DNA of 64,000 nt from Curvularia sp. ZM96 (lineage: Eukaryota > Ascomycota > Dothideomycetes > Pleosporales > Pleosporaceae), in the NCBI GenBank assembly GCA_022457065.1, contig JAJGBQ010000001.1:4154001-4218000 (forward strand), read 5' to 3'. How positions within the stretch are numbered: position 1 is the first letter of the stretch; the number at the start of each line of letters is the position of its first letter. Both the position numbers and the translations under genes were made by a program. A model generated the notes under the pieces. It searched no databases. It saw only the letters and a list, made by a program, of their open reading frames with translations, and was not told where the DNA came from. Below, one piece after another: positions 1 through 11,405 of this stretch.

Positions 1-1
1 T

Positions 2-1307
2 TCGGGTATGTGCAAGGCCGGTTTCGCCGGTGATGATGCGCCCCGAGCAGTTTTCCGTAAGTACTCCGATCCCCTGCTTGTTGCCTACGACTGCATCCAG
101 AGCGCCCTGCTCCGGCTTCGTAGGTACCATGTGAAAAACTCGTTTCTGACCGTTTTGCAGCTTCCATTGTCGGCCGACCACGTCACCATGGGTACGACCA
201 GCCTCCCAAATAGCCATTCCCCCTCATCCGCAAGCTGACAAAGACACCAGTATCATGATTGGTATGGGCCAGAAGGACTCATATGTCGGTGATGAGGCAC
301 AGTCAAAGCGTGGTATCCTGACTCTGCGATACCCCATTGAGCACGGTGTCGTCACCAACTGGGACGACATGGAGAAGATCTGGCACCACACCTTCTACAA
401 CGAGCTGCGTGTCGCCCCTGAGGAGCACCCCGTCCTGCTCACCGAGGCCCCCATCAACCCCAAGTCCAACCGTGAGAAGATGACACAGATTGTTTTCGAG
501 ACCTTCAACGCTCCCGCTTTCTACGTCTCCATCCAGGCCGTCCTGTCTCTGTACGCCTCTGGACGTACCACCGGTATCGTTCTCGACTCCGGTGACGGTG
601 TCACTCACGTTGTCCCCATCTACGAGGGTTTCGCCCTTCCCCACGCCATCTCCCGTGTCGACATGGCTGGTCGTGATCTGACTGACTACCTCATGAAGAT
701 CTTGGCTGAGCGCGGTTACACCTTCTCTACCACTGCCGAGCGCGAAATCGTCCGTGACATCAAGGAGAAGCTCTGCTACGTTGCTCTTGACTTCGAGCAG
801 GAGATCCAGACTGCCAGCCAGTCTTCCAGCTTGGAGAAGTCCTACGAGCTTCCCGACGGTCAGGTCATCACCATTGGCAACGAGCGTTTCCGTGCTCCTG
901 AGGCTCTCTTCCAGCCTTCCGTCCTGGGTCTTGAGAGCGGTGGTATCCACGTCACCACTTTCAACTCCATCATGAAGTGCGATGTCGACGTCAGGAAAGA
1001 CCTGTACGGCAACATTGTCATGGTACGTTTCATGTTGTATCCAGTCTCGAGAACAGCCAGCTAACAAAAAAAACAGTCTGGTGGTACCACCATGTACCCC
1101 GGTATCTCCGACCGTATGCAGAAGGAAATCACCGCCCTTGCCCCATCCTCGATGAAGGTCAAGATCATCGCTCCTCCCGAGCGCAAGTACTCCGTCTGGA
1201 TCGGTGGTTCCATTCTTGCTTCGCTCTCCACCTTCCAGCAGATGTGGATCTCAAAGCAGGAGTACGACGAGAGCGGTCCTTCCATCGTCCACCGCAAGTG
1301 CTTCTAA
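2..1307 (+). CDS. act1: Actin, 5'-truncated by the window edge
   Basis: Cytoskeletal actin, the ATP-binding subunit of microfilaments (cables, patches, cytokinetic ring). Exons read 2-56, 161-191, 251-1022 and 1077-1307, giving 362 residues. Fungal actin is 375 long, so only about 13 N-terminal residues lie outside the window. The frame enters as [12 protein letters not shown], crosses a split proline codon into [11 protein letters not shown] and continues at [10 protein letters not shown]. The third exon holds the nucleotide-binding core ([10 protein letters not shown]), and the protein ends in the invariant HRKCF. All three introns have GT/AG borders (104, 59 and 54 bp). Near-identity to fungal actins throughout makes the call essentially certain. 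Codon use is strongly biased, as expected for a very highly expressed gene, and this bias produces a long antisense open frame at 303-1067 that is not a gene. Confidence 0.98.
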
Positions 1308-2107
1308 GGTACGAGCAATCACACACGCTCAATCAACTCATCGACTGACTTTCTTGTCCATCAGCGTATTCATGCGTACGGTTCTCGAGATCATGGCAAG
1401 CCTACTGGCGGGGACATCTGCGTATTGGCGGACTGTCATTCCTGGGTTTCACAAATGTCGGTTGTCCACAAAATAGCACAGCGGGTAAATGGTTGGGTGT
1501 TTGAGTTATGGAGGAGCTTGAGCTTACACATGAAGTGTATGAAGGATCTTAAGGTTATAGCTTAGAGCCTATGAACACTTTCGTAACCCTTTGGATTGAC
1601 TGATGCTTGAGTGACGAACGGGCGATGTGCTCACATAAGCTTATCGTCGAGCTGATAGGCTCTACAAGGCAGCCGTTTTCACATCTCATGCCTGTAGAGA
1701 TAGGGTACAACGCCTCGATCTGACATGCCTCATGCAATTCGCATGCTCAGGACGGTAGACAGTTCTGTTGCTGCACGGGTGGTTCGGTGGCATCTGAAGG
1801 CTAACGGTTGAGAGAGCCGCCTATCCCTGCTAGTGCGGCTTGAACACGGGTGGGTCGCGGGCCAAGCGACGCGTTGCTTCACCGAGTGCTTAAATGCGAC
1901 CAATGCGACCCTGTCTCCCACGTCCCGCTTACTATGAGCTTGTTTGCAGTACACATCGTTGAGTTCTCCAAGCTTTAGTTTGCATGCCTGTCTTGTCATA
2001 CTTGATATAGCGTCGCATGAATCAGCACCACTCCACCTAACTCTTCTCAAAACAAATAACTCAACTTCTCCACAAGAGCTCATCTTCACTTGGTACTCGT
2101 CGGCACA
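1308..2107. other. Intergenic: actin 3' region and MFS promoter
   Basis: About 800 bp holding the actin 3' UTR and the upstream region of the transporter gene. Both neighbours are on the plus strand. I see no convincing open frame, RNA gene or repeat here; the short frames present lack family resemblance and splice support. Confidence 0.6.
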
Positions 2108-3751
2108 ATGCCACCAGCACCCAGTATAAGTAATGAATCACCATCCATCAACCCCAGTGACGAAACCACACCTCTTCTGTCATATGTGGAGCCTGCGCCT
2201 CTACCAGACACCTATGAATCCGACATCGTACCAGATAGGAACCAGGATGACGATAAGGATATTCCACTTCCGAAAACACAAGTCTTCCTGCTCTGCTATG
2301 CAAGCTGCGTAGCGCCAACTGCTTTCTTCTCAATCTTCCCTTATATCAATTTTATGATTGAGAAGGTTGGAGGAGTCGCCACCGAGGATGTTGGTTTTTA
2401 CTCTGGATTGATTGAGAGTCTGTTCAGTGCAACACAGATGTGCGTTATGATTCTCTGGGGCAAGGTAAGTGGCTTATGACTATCCGGCAGGAGAGAGGAC
2501 CTCTGCTAATTTAGAAATTAGGCATCTGATCGATACGGGAGAAAGCCAGTTCTGGTAATATCATTGTTTGGAATGGCCATTGCTACAGCGCTTTTCGGTC
2601 TGAGTCAATCTCTGTGGCAGATGATGCTGTTCAGGTGTCTTGGTGGCGTCTTTGCTGGCACTGTCGTTACTGTGCGGGCCATGCTTTCTGAAAATAGCAC
2701 CAAACATACACAAGCACGCGTTTTCAGTTTCTTCTCCTTCTTCAATAACATGGGTCTTTTTATGGGTCCGCTGATCGGTAAGTGACGGAAAGGCTGACGA
2801 AAAAGCTGATCATGTGCTAAGCAGACGGCTACAGGTGCCGGACTCGAGCGACCAGCTGAGAAATTTCCCTCGACCTTCGGCAGAGTACAGTTCTGGCATG
2901 ACTATCCTTATGCGCTACCAAACCTGGCTATTGCAGCTATTGGACTTTCTGCGGCCATCACAAGCCTGCTGTTTGTGAAGGAGACTTTGCCTGTTGACAG
3001 CGATAAGAGGAATACCCGGCCCAACATGTCCATTTGGAAGCTACTCAAGTACCCTGGTGTCGCACCTGTGCTGCTCATCTACAACTATGCGATGCTTCTA
3101 GCGTACACGTTTACCGCTGTGTTTCCAGTCGCTCAATACACGCCCGTGCATTGGGGAGGCTTTGGCCTCACGCCCGGTCTTATTGCCTTTGTTACAGCAC
3201 TAAACGGCGTTGCTCAAGCTATTTGGCTGTTGATTGCATTCCCGATGTTGCATAAGCGGCTTGGAACTGGTCGTTTGCTCTGGCTATGCGCATTTGTTTG
3301 GCCTTTTCTCTTCGTTTGCTTCCCGATTTACAACTTCTTGCTAAGACATGGCTACGCTATCATCGTCTGGACCACGGGACCGCCGATGCTGGCTATCTTC
3401 TGTGGAGTCTCCATGGCGTTTAGTGAGTTTCTTGTCTCTTCTTCATTACACACGTTGCTAATTCGTAAATCAGCTGCTGTACAGCTTGCACTCAACGATA
3501 TCTCGCCTTCTCCTGAGACCCTGGGTACCCTAAACGCTGTTGCGCTTGCAGCTCAAAGCGGCATTCGATCTGTTGCACCTGCTGTTGCGACTAGCATTTA
3601 TGCCGTCGGTGTCAAATATCAAATCCTTGCGGGCCAGCTATACTGGCTTTTCCAGATTGTTTTGGCGTGTGGGCTGTTTGTGTGCTTGCGAAGACTCCCA
3701 GCTAAGGCTAGAGGGGATGTGAAGCCTAAGCAGCAGGATGATGGTGCATGA
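2108..3751 (+). CDS. Major facilitator superfamily transporter (ZIFL/DHA1-like)
   Basis: Twelve-TM secondary transporter; substrate unknown. Exons 2108-2464, 2522-2777, 2835-3422 and 3474-3751 give 492 residues. The start is the ATG at 2108, preceded by CACA; an upstream TTG frame is ignored. A polar N-terminus of about 60 residues (DETTPLL) precedes the first TM. The MFS motif A signature appears as GKASDRYGRKPVL at the exon 1/2 junction, followed by TM segments with RCLGGVFAGT (motif C-like region) and MGLFMGPLIG. The N-terminal domain and the motif A type resemble the zinc-induced-facilitator-like / yeast-type DHA1 group found widely in ascomycetes. That subgroup assignment is inference; MFS membership is secure. 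Introns are 57, 57 and 51 bp. No neighbour suggests a pathway. Confidence 0.88.
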
Positions 3752-6700
3752 TGTGTTGGATACGATAGAAGTTCTAAGATAATGTTTTGATCATGTATTA
3801 CAATTTTTTTGGCGGAGACAGAAAGGTGGCCGTGTACGATGTTCCGAGCGACAGCTTCGTACTTCCGACAGTTGCCTCTCTAGGGTCCAATGTAGCCTGG
3901 AGTGATCATGTACTTGTCTTCATCTACTGAAGAACCATGTGCGCTATACTGGTGAAGAACAGTCATCTTTTGTTAGACTTTTATACTCTCAGCCCATCTC
4001 TGCCATTACCATGAGGGTGTTTAGCTTGTTCAAGAAATCTTACTGTTGGATATAGAAAACCAGACTCCACGCCCTGTGCCTGCTCACACGGATTTTACTC
4101 AATTGTACCTTTTTTCCATGTCCCTTCAGCAACACATATGTCGACAAGCATGGTTTCAAACTCGGATAGGCATAATATCACCTGAAGCAGTTTGTACACA
4201 CCTCGGCCCAAGGGTGATTAAGATCCAGCCAAATACTGGTTTTTGGCTTTCTGGTGAGGAGGCTCCGGATGAAAAGGGTAGGACGGTGGGTGTTTAGTCC
4301 GCGGCTGGGATCTCGGATCTTAGGAGTAGTTTTATCGAGGGTATTATCTGGAGTTCAGACCGGGTTTATCTTTGCCATTTGCTTTTGTTTCCTCGAATCG
4401 TAGGGGATTCTGCTGGCGGCGTCTCCAGAGACAAGGGCCAAAGTGTCGACTCCATCGCTGGTGGTATGTTGGAACCCTCGTTTCCTGGCTCAATAACCAC
4501 TGCAGGAAACAATGTGTCACTAATTAATAATAGCATGTTTACAAGGTCATGGATAATGCTTGTCAGTAATTATTTGTGAAGCTAATAGGAAATTCTAGAA
4601 CTAGGAATCGATAGACGTACTATGATGAAGGCGGGAGCTAAGTCAATTCTCCAGGCTGTTTCCAGAGTAGCCAGAGCTTACCTCGTTCAAGTAGCACTAC
4701 AGTCTAAGAATATGACGAAGCGGTTCGTACTGCAGCTAGCTACCGTTTCCTGTCGAGAAAACGAGGGCTCTGTATACATCCCACAGCAGACTTTTCATTC
4801 GAGATGAGACAGTTGAACCAGAACCCACTTCATTGTGGCCTGTCCTCATTGTCCGAGCGAACTACCTGGCCAACTCGAAGCCTACAAACAATACCAGTCA
4901 GCGTGGTGTTCGTAGGTGAAATGATCAGGTGTGCCTTTATGACACTCTCGATAAGATGGTACCAGTGTGTCACTTCGGGTTTGCAGATGAGCACATGGAT
5001 GAGCATGGGAAAAGATAGCATCTTAAAGGTGCTCTTGCAAAACAAACGAGCTTTACCTATCCACGTGTTGCAGACGATAGTGGTAAATGTAGGTCCACAT
5101 CTGACTTGAGTACAAACACGCGAGGTGTACAGCCGTTTCCTTGGTTCAGTTGTTGGATAGCTATGAACTAGGCTTCTATACTCTCCTTGACTACAACAGG
5201 TCGTAGGAAACCAAGGAGTTGTCAACAGAGGATATGCTTCCCTTTTTGTAGCCCCAGCACGTTATTTTATGTGGGGTACGGTGAATACTGTTGATTCAAT
5301 ATTTACATCTCACAGTACAACAGTCGGGCGGCATCTACAAAGCGCAAAGGCGCATCTGATATGGTTGCGGTAAATCAAACTAGGTGCTCGCTGACTAGAA
5401 TTGCTACCACTAGGACTGTGCTTCCCTTTCAGATCCCGACGATTGAGAGTCACCATCCAATTCAGACCTGATGGCCTAGAAAATCGTGCCAAAATCACGA
5501 CAACGACTAAGTGGAAGGCTACTGTGGTGCTTTCCATGTATAGTCGACTTTTGAAATGGAAATTTGCGAGTGTGGATGCGTTTGCAATATGATAGATCAC
5601 CCATAATTAGCAACAAATAACAGCACAAAAGTACGTTAAATAAACTTTGTTCATTTCATTTTTCCCTCTTCCCTCCCACGTGCGCGCATCTCTAGCCCGA
5701 CAATAGCTTTACCCGTTGGCGGACTGGCGCCTCGCTTGTATACCTCCTTTGGCTGTAGACAGCACCACAAACTCGACTTGCTATGGCCCGCGTTGATTTT
5801 TCTCACCGCACACAATACGAACGTTTTTTCCTGGACTTGCCTGGATTTCTTTGGAGTACGATGGATCGCGCGCCTTTGTTCGGTGTTGAAGAGGGTTGAG
5901 CACTACCGAGCCGGACGGAACTTCTCACGGATTCCTTTGAGTTGGATACTCCTCGTCCCGAGACCAAGCTGAGAGAGTATGCGATATTTGGAACATAGGA
6001 CTCATTCGATTCACTCATTCGATTACCCTTGGAGAACCTGATTGCGCCCATCTTATCCGTGGAGCCGATACTGGAGAATCGCCCTGATCGTTCCTTCCAT
6101 GGTTTATGCTGTCTTGTATACTGAACATCGACACACACTGGACATGAAAGAAAACCTACTAAGGGCGATTTCGGAAACCCGTGCAAACGCTCACCCACAT
6201 ACCCGGATGTTCATAAATAGCGCTACTAATTGGCAATAGCGAAGTCAAGCAGACCATGTCGTCCGGCTACAGCTGCATACATCAGCTGCACTCACAAAAC
6301 CGGGAATGCGCCAAATTTCTGAACCCAAATATGCTGAATTTTGTCGACACAAGAAGAGCGCTTTTTTTCTCTTGAGTTTTTAACCGGTGCCACGGACCTG
6401 GAAATTCCCGCAAGGCTTCGGTGCTTCTTCAAAAGCTTCGGTTGATCAACAACCCCCACGCCTAAGAGGGTGTGGGATAGCAATGAGTGATTTAATCAGC
6501 CTCATGACATGGTCACATTGGATGACCTATATCAGGCAGCGAACCGGAGGATGACACAGTAGGACGTTGCTTACGATCCTACGGACATACTCTCGATTCA
6601 AAGTCCGCCTCATTAAGATGACAGGCATACGAACGCTTCCGGATGCTGACAGACACGACGCCGATATCCGCACCGAAAGCGAAACTATGCCAAAGAAAGC

Positions 6701-8090
6701 GTCCATTTGAGGTTTTTGCGAGCCGTTCCTGAGCATCCGAGCATCCGCAGCAGTCTGTCCGATTACATTTCCTTTTGTAGAACAGTATTTGATTTCTGGT
6801 TCACCGCCTGGATATCGAGCTTTCGGTAAGAGTATTACTATCCAAGGGCCCGAGGCGTCCGTCTGCTATACCAAGGCTGGTATAAAGCCCGTCTCCAATC
6901 GGTAGTAGCCTGGTTCCTGGGACCACTTCTCTCTCCGTCGTGTCCGGTACTGATCTGGGTCCACCTAAATGCAAGGGGTTGCATTCTGGATACCCGCACG
7001 CTCCAATTTGCATAAATTGGAGATTCTCGATTCGATATAAGCTAGATCTCTCAGGGAGTAGAGATGTACCCGCCCATTTAAAGGAACATACCGTGAAGGA
7101 TTTCGTCCCTGTACCTATAACGAGCGCTATAAAGACCAAAATAGGGATGGTGGGCGTTAGATAAAGATTCCATACGACCTCCGACGTTGCTCAGAGGATA
7201 TCGCCAACGACACACCGAGTTTGTACTTTTTGGACGACGAACGGTTGTAGCTGTATATGAATGGCGTGCACTAATACTGAGCATCAGTATCTGCATATCA
7301 TGGAGAGTCTCGGGATACCTCGTGGACAGGAGCTTTTTCGACGTTACCATTTTGATCCGAGGTAACCTTTGTAGGATGCTCGGTTCATGAGCTATTTACT
7401 TCACATGCTAAGTTCTCTTGTCAAACCGGTATCATAGCAGGTAGGAAACGCCTAACAGCGAGTGCTTTGATCGAGCTCAAGTGCAAGTACATGTTTGGTA
7501 AAGATATGATGACGTCTGGCACCAAGCTGTACTACATCGATTAAGCTGTCATGGGTCTGGGAACGCGTCATTCCCTTTTTCTTATGTCTACAATCAGAAC
7601 TAACTTCTACTACTGATCACACCATATCAGCATGTAGCTAGGTTTGTGCTTTCCCTTGACCAGAATCAAGTATTCTTGGATATACTCTCATCTTTCGCTA
7701 TCCATGCCGTCTTCACACCAAACTCCTAGAGAGCATAGTCGACTAGATGCATAGTTTACATTGGTAACGACTGCTCGTAACACAGCATGTCTTGGATATG
7801 AGCCCAACGCGTGTCGGTAGTATATGTCACGAGTTGATTGAGAAGATGCGTTGCACATTCTACCAGGCACAAGCAGGCCTAAGCATCAACTCGAGTCTAG
7901 AACCAGAGTTTACTTTTCAACAATACAATCCCTACAAAACTAGCAGTCAAAGCATAGTTCCCTGTAAAACCGCCAACGCTCGGCAAACCCTAAGTACCAT
8001 GCCTTCACCCTAGTGGCAAAAAAAATCACAGACATGGGATCCAGCCCTCACCCCTCTACTTAGCCCAGCATTAGCCAAACTCCAGAGAGC
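3752..8090. other. Gene-poor region, no recognisable gene
   Basis: About 4.3 kb between the MFS transporter and a GC-rich low-complexity stretch. Open frames here are all under about 130 codons. They overlap one another on both strands and resemble no family I know. Two overlapping minus-strand frames (6801-7139 and 7078-7350) are the longest near one another but show no domain, signal peptide or shared splice model. No transposase, reverse transcriptase or terminal repeat was recognised. It may be relic DNA, a regulatory desert or a host for noncoding transcripts. Confidence 0.5.
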
Positions 8091-9130
8091 AGTCTACACA
8101 CGATCCAGACCCTTTTTCTTACTACATATACGCAAGAAAGAAAGAAAAAAAAGCTTTCGCGGCACAACTGTCACAACGCTGCGACATTCTCTTGGCGTGC
8201 GCGCCCCTCTCCACCCCCGCCAAACAAAGCAAAAAGATCCTCGCAAACGGTCCGTTTCGGCGAGTTTCGAGAAAGAGCCGTGCCCGCTTCGCCTTCTCTC
8301 TCTGTGCGCATCGTTTTTTCCCCACAGTAGCAAGCTGGCAAAAGCCCGGTCGGATCCTTTACCCGCACGGTCTGCAACGCCCGCCACCACCACCAACACC
8401 ACTGCCGCGGCCGGCCGTTGCGAATGACGTTGTACTGTGTTCCCCGCGGAAAACCCGAAACACGTGCGATGCACGATTTGTCTAACGATGTAGGCAAGGA
8501 TGCATGCAGCATGTGTAGTAAGGGCAAAGAAAAACAACAACTTGCACCTGCAGATCTACGTGTGTGTATGTGTACTAAACGCCTGTGTTCTTCTTCTGTG
8601 CATGCCTGCGCATCCGCACGTTGTGATACAGCACAAGTCCGTCCTGAAACGTGAACTTTGCACACCCCCATCCGGCGGGAGGCCCAATGACATCAACCGC
8701 ATGTTAACGTGCACTGGGGTCTGAATCAGCAAAGTCCCTTCGCACCTCGCTTCGAGGGTTTCCCATGCTTCATTGCTCGTCGTATAGTACTCCACGCGTC
8801 GTCGACGTCGTGCTTGTCGATCGCCGCCGCCCGCCGCCGGAGGAGTTGCGACACGCACATGGCACACGGACACTGCCACGACACACACATGGCGACTGTG
8901 GGGGTGTGGGAAGCCCGAAGCGCAGCGTAACAGCACGCGGCGGAGATATCTACATTTGAACGAGCACACAAAGTACTGCACACACACGTGTAAAGGGCCG
9001 AAAAGGCAGACTTTCAAGTTAGGGAAAAGTAACGAACGGGGCGGGACAGCGCGGGTGGGAGTACCCGATAGACGGCGACGACGACGACGTCATCATACTA
9101 AGAAAGGGTTCGCCATGTAGAATGTACAGT
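8090..9130. other. GC-rich low-complexity noncoding stretch
   Basis: This kilobase is richer in G+C than its left flank. It carries short CG/GCC-type runs (for example around 8820-8845) and a small (GAC)n/(ACG)n triplet run near 9071-9090. Overlapping open frames on the minus strand (8094-8540, 8171-8671, 8556-9017) reflect stop-poor composition: they overlap in different frames and look like no protein family. No function assigned. Confidence 0.45.
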
Positions 9131-11405
9131 AAGTATTATGCTGCAGGTTCGCGCGTGTGTAGTATGTGGCTACAGAACTTCCCGATGCAAGGTTGTGGAA
9201 TTTAGGTGTAGTTTGGCGAAGATAGAGATGGGAGATACATTATCTTTTACCTCTTTTTTACCTTCTTCTCCCTTTGCGTTTTATGTAAGTATGTGCATTG
9301 TGTGCCCGTATGCACAAGGATTTGATAAGCAGAATGTGGTTGTTGAACCCGGGTGTGATTCTGTTGCATGTGTGGCGTTGAGTTGCTTTTGTTGCTGCAG
9401 GAGAAGAGAGGGGATGGCTGGGTGTGGCTGTAACGGATGTATGTATATGTGTGTGTAAGCAAGGGGAGAGGGAGGATTGTTATGATAACGCTGCTTCTGT
9501 CGATGGACACGTGTATGTGTGTGGATTACGTGTGGGATTGAGATGCGTATCCCGTATTGGCATGCGTATCGCGTATTCGCATTGCATGTGGTACCATTTT
9601 CTTGGTGCTTTGGCTACTGAATCTCGTCTAAAGGAAGAGAGGAGAATACGGGTAGAGACATTAGGTCCAAAAAGATAGACCTGAAAGAAAATAGTGGCGA
9701 CTCTTTTCTCACTCTCCGTTCCTATCACCACATCACAACAACCAGCCTCTCGGGCACGTGACATAGTTCCCAGCTAGGTAAACCATCCTCCAAGTCCATG
9801 TTGAGCATCCCGCAGCCCACGTATGCAGACTCGGATCCAGCCTCCCGATCCCCAATCCCTCTCACTCACGCGCGGCTTACCCAGCCCGCGCGATCCGAAA
9901 TCCTAAGTTCTAGCTTTTCCCGAGTATTTTTCCCCTATTGAGTTTGTGCTGACCCGTTCTACGGAGGGTCGGCGAACTTATCTTTTGTTGCCCGCCATCT
10001 TTCTTTGCAGAAGGGGAATAAGAAAAAAAAAACATCCGATGCGCACCGGTTTTCCCGATGCTCCGAGCTCTATCTCCCTATGTCAAACAACACGGAGAGT
10101 CGTATCGCCATTTTTTTTTTTGTTAGGCTTCCCATATTTCGAAAAAACGAAACCTACCCTTGTTTGAACAGCCTCGGCATATAGACCAGGGAAGAAAGAA
10201 TCGCGATAATAAGAATGGGTCCTTGATCAATTCCCCAATTTTGTCTTCTGTCTCGCGCGCTGTTTTGCTAATGCCAATGGGGTGGGGGTGGGCGGCGCCG
10301 CTAATAGCGACAAGGGAATTTTGCGCGCTATTGGGTCCGGAGTGGGGCCTTGGTGGAGTGGGTACATAATATGCGAGAGGGTCGGGTTAGTTGCTTGCCT
10401 GAAGAGGAACAAGACAAGTATGGTCGTCACTCCTTTTCAGGACAAAAAGATGGCTGGATTTATTGTTTTGCTATGCGGCTGTTGGGAGGATGGTCATGAC
10501 TAGTAGCTCCTGGCGACTGAATGAGGAAATTGGGTGTGTAGGTCTGACGGCTCGGGGAACACGATGGGCGAAATGACATATGGTGATGGTAATTTGACGG
10601 CGCGATTACTAGTACACCTAGCACTCTAAAGGGTGCAGCAGGCCGAGGAGTGAGGCAAACTTGCACGCGCGACTTGCGACTGTACTCATTGCTGCAAGCC
10701 ATCATTCGCTAAGACGATGTCAGTGGCTTTCCATCATGGTGACAGGCGCGGGTAAAAACGGTCTTCCATCTGCAACACCATGTCTAAGGCCGCCTCGTGC
10801 GCAGAGGCAATTGGTCAAGTCTGCCGTGGTGGCTTGCAGCTCGTTGAATACCCCGCGCTGCGAACACGACGGGCCATACCCCGCTGGCGTGGTGTGTGTT
10901 CTCATCGAGACATCATTGAATTGCTTGTTCCCTGTTGTCTATTGTGCATTCCGGTGCGCTACCCGTTGGCAACTATAGGCTAGGAGTAGTGTGTTAATGA
11001 ACTTGAGACAGATTCCTAGCCCGTTCAGTTGACCGTAAATCTTGCCGAGCGCCAAGTGGCCAGCTGAAAAGTTCGACGACGACCCTGGAGCTATCGCTAG
11101 GGATTTTAGTGGAGCCGAAAGCCCAGAACGGGAACTACGAAACCCGAACGATAGAGGAGAAGGTAAACGACTTGAAAATGAGAACTTGAGTGGAAAAAGA
11201 CAATCACATTGCAAAGGCACAGACATAGCACAGCAATATTTCAAATTGGGTATTAGTTCAGACAATGAAATTATGCTTCTTGATATACATGAGAAGACTG
11301 GCAAAGACAGTGATGAGAAATTAACCTTTCCAAGAAGGCGGGCTCATCGGACCCATAGCAAACATCCAAATACACATCGCTTCATGCTACTATTGAGCGA
11401 CTCAT
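9130..11405. other. Noncoding region 3' of the H+-ATPase, with TG-rich stretch
   Basis: The part from about 9140 to 9560 is strikingly TG/GT-rich on the plus strand (short TATGTGTGTG-type runs near 9440). After that, the sequence contains A-runs and T-runs and no family-like open frame. The last few hundred bases before 11406 should include the 3' UTR of the minus-strand ATPase. I see no RNA gene. Confidence 0.45.

Noticed and set aside
303..1067. 254-codon open frame antisense to actin
   Set aside because: Exact shadow of the actin exon; arises from strong codon bias and has no protein-like features of its own.
6801..7350. Two overlapping minus-strand frames considered as exons of one gene
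   Set aside because: They overlap by about 60 bp in different frames, and I found no splice model or motif that joins them convincingly.
8171..8671. Overlapping minus-strand frames in GC-rich DNA
   Set aside because: Several frames overlap on both strands with Arg/Ala/Cys-rich random-looking composition; no splice or domain support.
9071..9090. Triplet (GAC)n run considered as a CRISPR-like or functional repeat
   Set aside because: Only a short microsatellite; no spacer-repeat structure anywhere in the window.
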